A stretch of DNA of 33,196 nt from Sulfuritalea sp. Its GTDB lineage: Bacteria; Pseudomonadota; Gammaproteobacteria; Burkholderiales; Rhodocyclaceae. The stretch is taken from positions 1 to 33,196 of the forward strand of contig JADJFK010000009.1 of NCBI GenBank assembly GCA_016708585.1. Reading direction: 5' to 3'. Both the position numbers and the translations under genes were made by a program. Shown piece by piece: positions 7,745 through 15,352 of the stretch (the first letter of the stretch is position 1; every line of letters starts with the position of its first letter). The notes under the pieces were generated by a model. That model was given only the letters and a program-made list of their open reading frames with translations, was not told the DNA's origin and did no database searches.

Positions 7745-8683
7745 TCAATGCCTGCCCCGCTGCGGGTGCGCGGCATGCCACTCGGCCAGTGCCGGTGCTA
7801 GGTCGCGCAGGGCGCCGATGATGTGCACGCCTTCTACGCCGCGGCCGCGGCCGGCGAGGCCGGCGCCGCCGGCCCAAAGCCCGGTGGCGGCCGGCAGCGC
7901 GGCACGCAGTTCGATCAGGGCATCGCGCGCCTTGCGCCAGGGATAGGCGCCGGAAAACGAAAGGGCGACGATGTCGGCATGGGTTCCCCGCGCCGCGCCG
8001 ACGATATCGGCAATCGGGGTTTGCGCGCCGAGCGACACGGCAAAGGCACCGTTGGCGGCGAGCAGGGCCTCGACCATCAGCAGGCCGAGCAGGTGCTCCT
8101 CGTCCTTGACCGTGGTCAGCAGCACCTGCGGTCGCGTGCCGCGGCCGCCCAGCGCATGGGTCGCCGAGCGCAGCAGGTTCTGCACCAGTTCCGTGTACAG
8201 GTGTTCCTCGAAAATCGCGATTTCCCCGCTCATCCAGCCGTCGCCGATGCGCCGGTTGAGCGCCGGCACGGTCTCGATGACGAAGCGCTCGAGGCCGTCG
8301 CGCGCCAGGCGCTGCGCCAGCTCGGCACGCAAGGAATCGATGTCGCGCGCCTTGAGCTTGGGCACGATCCAGTCCGCCGTGTCGTCGGCGCCGACTTTTT
8401 CGGGGGATGCCGCCAGCCTCTCGGTCAATGCCGCCATCGGCTGGCGCAGCAGCGCGCCGGGGCGCTGGCCCTGATCCATCAGGCGCTTGATCAGGCGCAG
8501 GTGCTCGACCTGCTCGGCCGGATAGACGCGTTCGCCGAAGGCATCGCGCAAGGGCTGCGGGAAGCCGTAGCGCCGCTCCCAGACGCGCAGGGTGTCCTTG
8601 CCGAGTCCGGTGTCGCGCTCGACGGCGGCGATGCCGATTCCATGCACCGGGGAGTCCGTGACTGCAGGCGGGGTGTTGTTCAT
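7745..8683 (-). CDS. litR: MerR-family B12-dependent photoreceptor regulator (CarH/LitR type)
   Basis: A protein of 312 residues. Residues 15-85 form a MerR DNA-binding domain (GIAAVERDTGLGKDTLRVWE, then RRYGFPQP). The middle is a four-helix bundle with WMSGEIAIFEEH, which fits the Wx9EH motif of AdoCbl-capping photoreceptors. The C-terminal Rossmann domain contains DEEHLLG, matching ExHxxG, whose His is the lower axial cobalt ligand. CarH/LitR proteins repress DNA as dark tetramers with adenosylcobalamin and release it when light breaks the Co-C bond. The gene is divergent from a twelve-gene lipid/redox operon, sharing a 92-bp control region with two palindromes. Its own promoter would give a nearly leaderless mRNA. 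The symbol follows the family name; orthology to a particular LitR or CarH is inferred. Confidence 0.88.
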   Translation of the reverse strand: MNNTPPAVTDSPVHGIGIAAVERDTGLGKDTLRVWERRYGFPQPLRDAFGERVYPAEQVEHLRLIKRLMDQGQRPGALLRQPMAALTERLAASPEKVGADDTADWIVPKLKARDIDSLRAELAQRLARDGLERFVIETVPALNRRIGDGWMSGEIAIFEEHLYTELVQNLLRSATHALGGRGTRPQVLLTTVKDEEHLLGLLMVEALLAANGAFAVSLGAQTPIADIVGAARGTHADIVALSFSGAYPWRKARDALIELRAALPAATGLWAGGAGLAGRGRGVEGVHIIGALRDLAPALAEWHAAHPQRGRH

Positions 8684-8689
8684 GAAATT

Positions 8690-8719
8690 ATTTTATGTCC
8701 AAGACAAAACGGTTGACAA
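8690..8719 (-). promoter_or_regulatory. Promoter of the MerR/CarH-like gene
   Basis: Minus-strand TTGTCA (8719-8714) and TAAAAT (8695-8690) are 18 bases apart. Only 6 bases separate the -10 box from the ATG at 8683, so the transcript would start at or within a base or two of the ATG and be leaderless. The left palindrome sits inside the spacer, suggesting autorepression. Confidence 0.5.
8694..8708. promoter_or_regulatory. Palindromic operator 1 (probable CarH/LitR site)
   Basis: TATGTCC-A-AGACAAA at 8694-8708 is an imperfect 7-1-7 palindrome that matches operator 2 at 13 of 15 positions. It lies upstream of the -35 box of the operon promoter and within the spacer of the divergent regulator promoter. 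Confidence 0.6.
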
Positions 8720-8741
8720 GAGAAATTTCAGGCCGTATCTT
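8713..8741 (+). promoter_or_regulatory. Promoter of the gpx-folE2 lipid operon
   Basis: Consensus TTGACA (8713-8718) and TATCTT (8736-8741) are separated by 17 bases. Transcription would start near 8748. Palindromes lie on both sides, at 8694-8708 and 8758-8772, centred 64 bases apart, consistent with repression by a tetrameric regulator. Confidence 0.65.
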
Positions 8742-8757
8742 ACGTCCGAATTCTTAA

Positions 8758-8772
8758 TTTGTCCAGGACAAA
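8758..8772. promoter_or_regulatory. Palindromic operator 2, overlapping the first gene's ribosome binding site
   Basis: TTTGTCC-A-GGACAAA at 8758-8772 is a perfect 7-1-7 palindrome. It lies just downstream of the predicted transcription start, and its right half contains AGGA, the only ribosome-binding-like sequence for the ATG at 8776. Bound protein here would block elongation or initiation. Confidence 0.65.
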
Positions 8773-8775
8773 ATA

Positions 8776-9339
8776 ATGAACCTGAAAAGCTTGACCATGC
8801 TGCTCCTGACCGCTGCCGGACTCGCCGCCGCGCTGCCTGCCGCCGCCGCGAACTGCCCGACCCTGCTCGACCACCGCTTCCAGCGCCTGCAGGACAGCGC
8901 CCCGCAGTCGCTTTGCCAGTACCAGGGCAAGGTGCTCCTGGTGGTGAACACGGCGAGCTTCTGCGGTTTCACCGGCCAGTATGAAGGTCTTGAGAATGTC
9001 TACGACAAATACAAGAGTCGCGGCCTGGTGGTCGTCGGCTTCCCGTCCAACGATTTTGGTGAACAGGAGCCGGGCAGCAACAAGGAGATCGCCGACTTCT
9101 GCCGCATGACCTACGGCATCAAGTTTCCGATGATGGCCAAGACCGACATCGCCGCGCCGAAGACCCACGCCTTCTACAAGCAGCTGATCGCCAAAAGCGG
9201 GGCCGCGCCGAAGTGGAATTTCCACAAGTACCTGATCGACCGCAACGGCACAACGGTCGAGAGCTTCGACACCCGCACCGCACCCGACGACCGCCGCCTG
9301 ATCGCGCAGATCGAGCGCCGCCTGGCCGAAAAACCCTGA
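8776..9339 (+). CDS. Periplasmic glutathione peroxidase-family thiol peroxidase
   Basis: A protein of 187 residues with a cleavable signal peptide (MNLKSLTMLLLTAAGLAAAL, ending near AAA-NC). The catalytic cysteine is in VVNTASFCGFTGQYEGLE, in place of selenocysteine. The second motif reads GFPSNDFGEQEPGSN, where most family members have FPCNQFGxQEPG, so both the usual resolving Cys and the tetrad Gln are replaced. The Trp/Asn motif KWNFHKYLIDRNG is intact. The enzyme would reduce lipid or organic hydroperoxides in the periplasm, probably using thioredoxin-like rather than glutathione reductant. It is the first gene after the light-regulated promoter, which suits a role in removing peroxidised lipid. 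folE2 follows after 31 bases. Confidence 0.85.
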   Translation: MNLKSLTMLLLTAAGLAAALPAAAANCPTLLDHRFQRLQDSAPQSLCQYQGKVLLVVNTASFCGFTGQYEGLENVYDKYKSRGLVVVGFPSNDFGEQEPGSNKEIADFCRMTYGIKFPMMAKTDIAAPKTHAFYKQLIAKSGAAPKWNFHKYLIDRNGTTVESFDTRTAPDDRRLIAQIERRLAEKP

Positions 9340-9370
9340 ACCCCGAGTACGTCCATCCAAGGAGAACGCC

Positions 9371-10171
9371 GTGAATGCACCCGAACGATTTTTCATGCCC
9401 GACATCCAGTCCAGCCGCGACCACCGCCAACTGGCGATCCAGCAGGTCGGCGTCAAGGGCCTGCGCTATCCGCTGACCCTGCTCGATGCCGCCGGCGAGG
9501 CGCACCCGACCGTGGCGACCCTGGCGATGACCGTCGGCCTGCCGCCCGAGGTCAAGGGCACCCACATGTCGCGCTTCGTCGAGATCCTCGAGCGCCCCCG
9601 CGCGGCGCTGGGCCTCGTCGACCTACGCCGCCTGCTGCAGGAAACCCTGCTGCACCTGCAGGCCAATGCCGGCCGCATCGAAATGAAGTTTCCCTATTTC
9701 ATCCGCAAAGAGGCGCCGGTCTCGAAGGTTGCCAGCCTGCTCGACCTCGATGCCGCGATCACGGTGTGGCGCGACGCGGGCGGCCCGATCGAAACCGAAC
9801 TCGAGGTCACCGTCGCGGCGACCAGCCTGTGCCCCTGCTCCAAGGAAATCTCCGATTACGGCGCGCACAACCAGCGCTCGCACCTGACGCTGCGCGTGCG
9901 CCTGCTGGAGGACATGAGCCTGGAGCAACTGGTGCGCATCGCCGAGGACGAGGCCTCCTGCGAAGTCTTCGGCCTGTTGAAGCGCCCCGACGAAAAGTGG
10001 GTCACCGAACGCGCCTACGACAACCCCAAGTTCGTCGAGGACCTGGTGCGCGACATCGCCCTGCGCCTGCGCGGTGATAAACGCATCGCCGACTGGACCG
10101 TGGAATCGGAAAACTTCGAGTCGATCCACAACCATTCCGCCTACGCGCTGATCGAGGGACGCAATGTTTGA
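9371..10171 (+). CDS. folE2: GTP cyclohydrolase FolE2
   Basis: The start is GTG at 9371, preceded by GGAG at 9361-9364. The 266-residue protein contains the FolE2 (COG1469, T-fold) signature: GTHMSRFVEILER near residue 60, KFPYFIRKEAPVSK, and the catalytic cysteine motif SLCPCSKEISDYGAHNQRS near residue 155. It ends SAYALIEGRNV. FolE2 converts GTP to dihydroneopterin triphosphate, the first step of folate and pterin synthesis, and unlike zinc-dependent FolE can use Mn2+ and other metals. Its presence in a light-regulated operon suggests supply of a pterin or folate cofactor, for example for a photolyase/cryptochrome encoded elsewhere, but no photolyase gene is in the window. Its last 8 bases overlap the start of the next small frame. 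Confidence 0.95.
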   Translation: MNAPERFFMPDIQSSRDHRQLAIQQVGVKGLRYPLTLLDAAGEAHPTVATLAMTVGLPPEVKGTHMSRFVEILERPRAALGLVDLRRLLQETLLHLQANAGRIEMKFPYFIRKEAPVSKVASLLDLDAAITVWRDAGGPIETELEVTVAATSLCPCSKEISDYGAHNQRSHLTLRVRLLEDMSLEQLVRIAEDEASCEVFGLLKRPDEKWVTERAYDNPKFVEDLVRDIALRLRGDKRIADWTVESENFESIHNHSAYALIEGRNV

Positions 10172-10283
10172 CCTGCTGATCGGCCTCGCCCTCACCGCCC
10201 TGCTGCTGCGCGCCGCGGCGCGCCTGCCCGAGCGGGCGCGCGCCCGTGCCGCCCGACCCGCCAACACGAGGAGCAAGAAATGA
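10164..10283 (+). CDS. Candidate 39-residue membrane microprotein
   Basis: An ATG at 10164, 8 bases before the folE2 stop, opens a frame of 39 residues beginning MFDLLIGLALTALLLRAAAR and ending RSKK. The N-terminus is a single hydrophobic helix of about 17 residues and the rest is rich in Arg and Ala, consistent with a single-pass inner-membrane protein with a cytoplasmic basic tail. Its stop overlaps the next gene's start in an ATGA, so it fits exactly between folE2 and the FAD protein by the same coupling as the rest of the operon. Without it there would be a 108-base gap in an otherwise gapless gene series. It could still be a chance frame; function unknown. Confidence 0.55.
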   Translation: MFDLLIGLALTALLLRAAARLPERARARAARPANTRSKK

Positions 10284-11557
10284 AAATCGCCGTCGTCGGC
10301 GCCGGGATTTCCGGCCTCGCCAGCGCCTGGCTGCTCGATCAGCACCATGAGGTCACCCTGTTCGAGGCCGGCGACTACCTAGGTGGGCACACTCACACGG
10401 TGGAAGTGAAGCTGCAAGACACGCATTTCCCGGTGGATACCGGCTTCCTGGTGTTCAACCACCGTACCTACCCGCACCTGACCGCGCTGTTCCGCGAACT
10501 GGAGGTCGACACCGTCGCCAGCGACATGTCCTTCGCCGTCAGCATGGTCGATCCCGACCTCGAATGGGCCGGGTCGAACCTCGCCACGCTGTTCGCGCAG
10601 AAGCGCAACCTGGCGCGTCCCGGCTTCTGGCGCATGCTGCAGGACACGCTGCGCTTCAACCGCGAGACCGCCGGCGCGCTGCCTGACTTGACGCTGGGCG
10701 ACTACCTCGCACGGCATGGCTACAGCGCCGAATTCCGCGACTGGTACCTGCTGCCGATGGCGGCGGCGATCTGGTCCTGCCCGACACAGGCCATGCTCGG
10801 CTACCCGCTCACCACCTTCGTCCGCTTCGCCCGCAACCACGGCCTGCTGCAGGTCTTCGACCGGCCGCAATGGCAGACGGTGAAGGGCGGCGGCCGCCAG
10901 TATGTCAAGCGGATCACTGCGCCGCTGACCGACGTGCGCCTGGCGACTCCCGTCAAATCGGTGCTGCGCGATGCCGACGGCGTCTGGCTGGGCCTGCCCG
11001 GCGGCGAATGCGAACGCTTCGACGAGGTCGTACTCGCCTGCCACAGCGACCAGGCGCTGGCCCTGCTCGGCAGCGCGGCCACCGCGGCCGAGCGCCGCAT
11101 CCTCGGCGCCATCCGCTACCAGCCCAACCGCGCCGTGCTGCATACCGATGCCCGCCTGCTGCCGCGCGACGAGCGCGTCTGGTCGGCGTGGAACTACATG
11201 GCCGGTGAACGCAGCGGCGGCGAACAGCCGGTCAGCGTCTCCTACCTGATCAACCAGCTGCAGCCGCTGCCGACGCAAACGCCGGTCATCGTCTCGCTCA
11301 ATCCGCATGTCGAGCCCGACCCGGCCAAAGTGATCGGCGACTGGGACTACGACCATCCGCTGTTCGACCAGGCGGCGATCGGCGCCCAGGCGCAGCTGGA
11401 TGCCATCCAGGGCGTCGAGCGCCTGTGGTTCTGCGGCGCCTGGGGCGGCTACGGCTTCCACGAAGACGGCCTGAACTCCGCGCTGGCGGTGGCCAACCGC
11501 CTCGGCTGCCGCGCGCCCTGGCAGGCCGCGCCGGCCGGGCTCGAAAGCGCGGCATGA
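10280..11557 (+). CDS. FAD-dependent amine oxidase-like oxidoreductase (COG2907)
   Basis: A protein of 425 residues with an N-terminal dinucleotide-binding motif, MKIAVVGAGISGLASAWLL, and the following FEAGDYLGGHTHTV, both typical of flavin amine oxidase/protoporphyrinogen oxidase-like enzymes. The C-terminal FAD motif is RLWFCGAWGGYGFHEDGLNS. The COG2907 subgroup is nearly always encoded next to DUF1365 and a cyclopropane synthase-like gene, as here, and equivalent genes in Rhodobacter sphaeroides belong to the singlet-oxygen sigma-E regulon. It probably acts on fatty acyl chains of membrane lipids, but the reaction of this subgroup is not something sequence can prove. GAGGAGC lies ahead of the ATG. 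Overlaps DUF1365 by 4 bases. Confidence 0.88.
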   Translation: MKIAVVGAGISGLASAWLLDQHHEVTLFEAGDYLGGHTHTVEVKLQDTHFPVDTGFLVFNHRTYPHLTALFRELEVDTVASDMSFAVSMVDPDLEWAGSNLATLFAQKRNLARPGFWRMLQDTLRFNRETAGALPDLTLGDYLARHGYSAEFRDWYLLPMAAAIWSCPTQAMLGYPLTTFVRFARNHGLLQVFDRPQWQTVKGGGRQYVKRITAPLTDVRLATPVKSVLRDADGVWLGLPGGECERFDEVVLACHSDQALALLGSAATAAERRILGAIRYQPNRAVLHTDARLLPRDERVWSAWNYMAGERSGGEQPVSVSYLINQLQPLPTQTPVIVSLNPHVEPDPAKVIGDWDYDHPLFDQAAIGAQAQLDAIQGVERLWFCGAWGGYGFHEDGLNSALAVANRLGCRAPWQAAPAGLESAA

Positions 11558-12325
11558 AACCCGAGCTGTGCACCGGCACGGTGATGCACGCGCGCTTTGC
11601 AGCCGGGCAGAGTCCGGCCGCGCACCGCTTCGTCTATCCGCTGTTCTTCCTCGCCCTGCCGCTGTCGCAGCTGCAGGACGCCGGCAACCGCTGGTTCGGC
11701 GTCGAGCGTGCGCGCCCGCTCAGCTTGCGCTTCCGCGACCACGGCGCGCGCGATGGCTCGCCGCCGGAGCCGTGGATCCGCGGCCTGCTGGCTGCCGAAG
11801 GCATCACCGCGGCCGACGGCGAAGTGGTGCTGCAGACCTTTCCGCGCATTTTCGGCTTCGTCTTCAATCCCGTCAGCTTCTGGTTCTGCCATGACCGCGA
11901 AGGCGCCTTGCGCGCCGTGCTGGCGGAAGTCCGCAACACCTTCGGCGACCACCACAACTACCTCGTCGCCCATGCCGACCAGCGCCCGATCACGGCCGCC
12001 GACACGCTGACGGCGCGCAAGATCTTCCATGTCTCGCCCTTCTTCCCGGTCGCCGGCGAATACCGCTTCCGCTTCGACCTCGCGCCCGCAGCGCCGCCGC
12101 GTCGAGCTCGACTACTGGCTCGACGGCGAACGCGTGCTGACCACCGCGCTGCAAGGCGCGCCGCAGGCACTCACCGGCGCCACCGCGCGCAGCGCGCTGC
12201 TGCGCCAGCCGCTGCTGACCTTCGCCGTGGTCTGGCGCATCCACTGGCAGGCCGTGCAGCTGTGGCTGAAACGCGCCGTGTTCCATTCCCGTCCGCAACC
12301 TCCGCTGCAGGAGACCACCCGATGA
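11554..12325 (+). CDS. DUF1365 family protein (one frame break)
   Basis: The protein starts MKPELCTGTVMHARFAAGQS and contains the DUF1365 motifs HRFVYPLFFLALPL, FPRIFGFVFNPVSFWFCHD and EVRNTFGDHHNYLV, then KIFHVSPFFPVAGEYRFRFD. An extra C near 12088 shifts the frame; the correct continuation is RRRVELDYWLDGERVLTTAL and LLTFAVVWRIHWQAVQLWLK, ending at a TGA that overlaps the next ATG. Restored length is about 257 residues, normal for the family. The function is unknown, but it is a constant partner of the COG2907 oxidase and CFA-like methyltransferase. Without correction the N-terminal frame reads straight into the cfa gene and creates a false 712-codon fusion. Confidence 0.85.
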
Positions 12326-13563
12326 ACACCCTGGTATCGAACTCCCTTCCCTTGACGCGGCAACGCCCTGCCGCCCTGCCTGCCACGCTGGCGCCCGCGA
12401 CGCGCACCGCGATCAAGCTGCTGCAGAACATCGAAGGCGGCAGCCTGCGCCTGGTCCTGCCCGATGGCCAGCACATCATGCTCGGCCACGGCGCCGAGCG
12501 CGCCACATTGCACGTCCATGACGAACGCGTGTTCCGCCGCGTGCTGGCCGAAGGCGACATCGGCTTCGGCGAAAGCTGGATAGCCGGCGACTGGCACAGC
12601 GAGCAGCCGGCCGAACTGCTGACCCTGCTCGCCGAGAACCGTCAGCAACTCGCGCGCGCGGTGCATGGCAGCTGGCTGCCGGTGCTGGGCCACCGCCTGC
12701 GCCACCTGCTGCGCAGCAACACCCGCGCCGGCTCTAAGCGCAACATCCTCGCCCACTACGACCTCGGCAACGACTTCTACAAGCTCTGGCTCGATCCGTC
12801 GATGAGCTATTCGTCGGCGCTGTTCGGCACCGATCCGCAGCAGTCGCTGCAACAGGCGCAACGCCAGAAGTACCTGCGCCTGCTGGAGATGCTCGACCCG
12901 AAACCGGGCGACACGATCCTCGAAGTCGGCTGCGGCTGGGGCGGGCTGGCGGAGATCGCCGCCACCGAGTTCGGCTGCCGCGTGCATGGCATCACGCTGT
13001 CGCCTTCGCAGCTGGAGTGGTCGCGGGCGCGCGCGCAGCAGAAGGGCTTTGCCGACCTGGCGGACTTCTCGCTGACCGACTACCGCGACGTGCGCGGCCA
13101 GTACGACCACATCGTCTCCATCGAAATGTTCGAGGCGGTCGGCGAGCGCTTCTGGCCGGGCTATTTCGCGCAGTTGCACAAGTGCCTGAAGCCGGGCGGG
13201 CGCGCCGCGGTGCAGACCATCACCATCGCCAATGAGCGCTTCGCCGCCTACCGCCGCGGCACCGACTTCATCCAGCGCCACATCTTCCCCGGCGGCATGC
13301 TGCCTTCGCCCGAGGTCTTCGAACGCCGTGCCGCCGGCGCCGACTTTTCGGTGCTCGACCGCCACGCCTTCGGCATCGACTACGCGCGCACCCTGGCGCA
13401 CTGGCACCGGGATTTCGAGGCCGCCTGGCCGCTGATCGCCACGCAGGGTTTCGACGAGCGCTTCCGCCGTCTGTGGCGCTTCTACCTCGCCTACTGCGAA
13501 GCCGGCTTCCGTTCCGGCGCCACCGACGTTTATCACTTCCTGCTGCAAAAGCCGCGCGCATGA
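12322..13563 (+). CDS. cfa: Cyclopropane-fatty-acid-phospholipid synthase family methyltransferase
   Basis: A protein of 413 residues. The N-terminal lipid-binding part includes GDIGFGESWIAGDWHSEQP. SAM binding is at TILEVGCGWGGLAEIAATEF, and the CFA-family motifs HYDLGNDFYKLWLDPSMSYS, SIEMFEAVGERFWPGYF and HIFPGGMLPSPEVFE are intact. The family transfers a methylene/methyl from SAM to unsaturated acyl chains of membrane phospholipids. In this gene neighbourhood, with an amine oxidase-like partner and DUF1365, the product may be a methylated or furan fatty acid rather than a simple cyclopropane, by analogy with alphaproteobacterial clusters; that is an inference. Start ATG overlaps the DUF1365 stop and the stop overlaps the next gene. 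Confidence 0.93.
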   Translation: MNTLVSNSLPLTRQRPAALPATLAPATRTAIKLLQNIEGGSLRLVLPDGQHIMLGHGAERATLHVHDERVFRRVLAEGDIGFGESWIAGDWHSEQPAELLTLLAENRQQLARAVHGSWLPVLGHRLRHLLRSNTRAGSKRNILAHYDLGNDFYKLWLDPSMSYSSALFGTDPQQSLQQAQRQKYLRLLEMLDPKPGDTILEVGCGWGGLAEIAATEFGCRVHGITLSPSQLEWSRARAQQKGFADLADFSLTDYRDVRGQYDHIVSIEMFEAVGERFWPGYFAQLHKCLKPGGRAAVQTITIANERFAAYRRGTDFIQRHIFPGGMLPSPEVFERRAAGADFSVLDRHAFGIDYARTLAHWHRDFEAAWPLIATQGFDERFRRLWRFYLAYCEAGFRSGATDVYHFLLQKPRA

Positions 13564-14069
13564 ACACTGCCCTGCGCCACGTCATCCTCGGCCTCGGCCT
13601 GCTGCTGATTGCCGGCGGCGCGGCGGCGGTGTTGCCGCCGGACTGGCGCATCCAGGGCCAGGGCGAAATGCGCTGGTTCGGCTTCCGCCTTTACCAGGCC
13701 AGCCTCTGGGCGCCGGACGGACGCTGGCAGGCGGGCCAGCCCTATGCGCTGGAACTGCGCTATGCGCGCGACATTCCCTCGGCGCGCCTGGTGCAGGCCA
13801 GCATCGAGGAAATGCAGCGCCTGGGCAGCGCCGACGATGCGCGCCTGGCGCGCTGGAAGCTCGAGCTGGAGCGCGTCTTCCCGGATGTGCGCGAGGGCGA
13901 GGTGATCCACGGCCTGCACCTGCCGCAGCGCGGCGCCGAGTTCTACCACCAGGGCAGGCTCACCGGGCGCATCGAGGACGTCGACTTCGCCCGCGCCTTC
14001 TTCGCCATCTGGCTCGACCCGCGCACCCGCGAACCGGGGCTGCGCGCCAGCCTGCTGGGAGCCGGATGA
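13560..14069 (+). CDS. Chalcone isomerase-like secreted protein
   Basis: A protein of 169 residues with a signal peptide or N-terminal anchor (MNTALRHVILGLGLLLIAGG, AAAVLPP). It contains GQGEMRWFGFRLYQASLWAP and LELRYARDIPSARLVQAS, then IHGLHLPQRGAEFYHQGRL and FARAFFAIWLDPRTREPGLR, the pattern of bacterial chalcone-isomerase-like (Chalcone_3) proteins. The chalcone isomerase fold also includes fatty-acid-binding proteins, so a periplasmic lipid-binding role is more plausible than flavonoid chemistry. It sits between cfa and the MFS gene with ATGA overlaps on both sides. Confidence 0.82.
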   Translation: MNTALRHVILGLGLLLIAGGAAAVLPPDWRIQGQGEMRWFGFRLYQASLWAPDGRWQAGQPYALELRYARDIPSARLVQASIEEMQRLGSADDARLARWKLELERVFPDVREGEVIHGLHLPQRGAEFYHQGRLTGRIEDVDFARAFFAIWLDPRTREPGLRASLLGAG

Positions 14070-15352
14070 TGTCCGCCGGCGCGATGCCGACGCGGCAGAT
14101 GCTGGCCTACGGCGCGCTCGGCTTTCCGCTGGCCTTCGCCGCGCTGCCGCTCTACGTGCATGTTCCCAAGCTGTATGCCGACAGCGTCGGCCTGCCGCTG
14201 GCGCTGGTCGGCGCCGTGCTGCTGCTGACGCGCTTCGCCGATGCGCTGATCGATCCGCTGCTGGGACGGTGGAGCGATCGCCGCGGCAACCGGCGGCAGC
14301 TGATTGCATTCGCCCTGCCGCTGCTCGGCCTCGGCCTCGCGGCGCTGCTGGCGCCGCCCGCCGACGGCGAAGTGGGTGGCCTCGCCTGGCTGGTACTGAC
14401 CCTGGCGCTGACCTTCATCGGCTTCAGCCTGGCCACCATCAACTACCACGCCTGGGGCGCCGAGATCGGCGAAACGCCGCAGGAGCGGGTACGCGTTACC
14501 GCCGCGCGCGAGATGTTCGCGCTGGGCGGCGTAGTGGTGGCCGCCGCCCTGCCATCCCTGCTGGCAAAGGATGTCGCCACGGCGATGCAGCATCTGGGCT
14601 GGGTCTTCGTTCCCGTCCTGGCGCTGGCCGCGCTGGCCACCTTTGCCGGCGCGCCGGCGGCGGCTGCGCCGGCACGCGATGCGCCGCCGGGCCTGCCGCT
14701 CTCGGCGGTGTTCGCCGACCCGCGCTTCCGCCGCCTGCTGGTAGTGCTCGCCGCCGGCGGCATCGCCTCGGCGATTCCTGCCACGCTGGTGCTGTTCTTC
14801 ATCGCTGACGTGCTGCGCCTGCAGGAATGGCAGGGACTGTTCCTCGTCATCTACTTCGTCTGCGGCGGCCTCGCCCTGCCGGGCTGGGTGGCGCTCGCCC
14901 GCCGTTACGGCAAGGTGCACACCTGGCTGGCGAGCATGGTGCTGGCGATCGCCAGCTTCGTCTGGGCCTTCCTGCTCGGACCCGGCGACGGCCTCGCCTT
15001 CGCCCTGATCTGCGCCGCCAGCGGCGCCGCGCTGGGCGCCGAACTGGCGCTGCCGCCGGCCCTGCTGGCCGACCTGCTGGCGGACGGTCGCCGCGCCGGA
15101 CGCGCGGCCGCGGGGGCCGGCGCCTACTTCGGCGTCTGGAATTTCGTCAACAAATTCAACCTCGCGCTGGCCGCCGGCATCGCCCTGCCGCTGGTCGCCC
15201 TGTTCGGCTACAAAGTCGGCGCCGGCGATACGGCGAGCCAGGGGCTGCTGGCGCTGGCGGCCACCTACGCCCTGCTGCCGGCCGCGATCAAGGTGGTTTC
15301 CCTGCTGCTGCTGTGGCGCTGGCGGCATCATTTCGAAGGAAGTGCATCATGA
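14066..15352 (+). CDS. MFS transporter (GPH/MFS_2-like)
   Basis: A protein of 428 residues with 12 predicted membrane helices. The start is MMSAGAMPTRQMLAYGALGF. The GPH-type loop motif RFADALIDPLLGRWSDRRGN between helices 2 and 3 is clear, and the C-terminal half has FFIADVLRLQEWQGLFLVIY and GAYFGVWNFVNKFNLALAAG, also characteristic of the melibiose/GPH group. Members carry sugars, lysolipids or other solutes with a cation. Position inside a lipid-modification operon suggests a lipid or lipid precursor as cargo, but no substrate residue can be assigned. Overlaps neighbours by 4 bases on each side. Confidence 0.88.
   Translation: MMSAGAMPTRQMLAYGALGFPLAFAALPLYVHVPKLYADSVGLPLALVGAVLLLTRFADALIDPLLGRWSDRRGNRRQLIAFALPLLGLGLAALLAPPADGEVGGLAWLVLTLALTFIGFSLATINYHAWGAEIGETPQERVRVTAAREMFALGGVVVAAALPSLLAKDVATAMQHLGWVFVPVLALAALATFAGAPAAAAPARDAPPGLPLSAVFADPRFRRLLVVLAAGGIASAIPATLVLFFIADVLRLQEWQGLFLVIYFVCGGLALPGWVALARRYGKVHTWLASMVLAIASFVWAFLLGPGDGLAFALICAASGAALGAELALPPALLADLLADGRRAGRAAAGAGAYFGVWNFVNKFNLALAAGIALPLVALFGYKVGAGDTASQGLLALAATYALLPAAIKVVSLLLLWRWRHHFEGSAS

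Noticed and set aside
12112..13548. A 478-codon minus-strand frame opposite cfa
   Set aside because: Antisense shadow of an intact CFA-family gene; no ribosome binding site and no recognisable motif.
11425..13563. A continuous 712-codon plus-strand frame joining DUF1365 to the CFA-like enzyme
   Set aside because: An extra C near 12088 shifts DUF1365 into the cfa frame; corrected genes end and start at an ATGA overlap.
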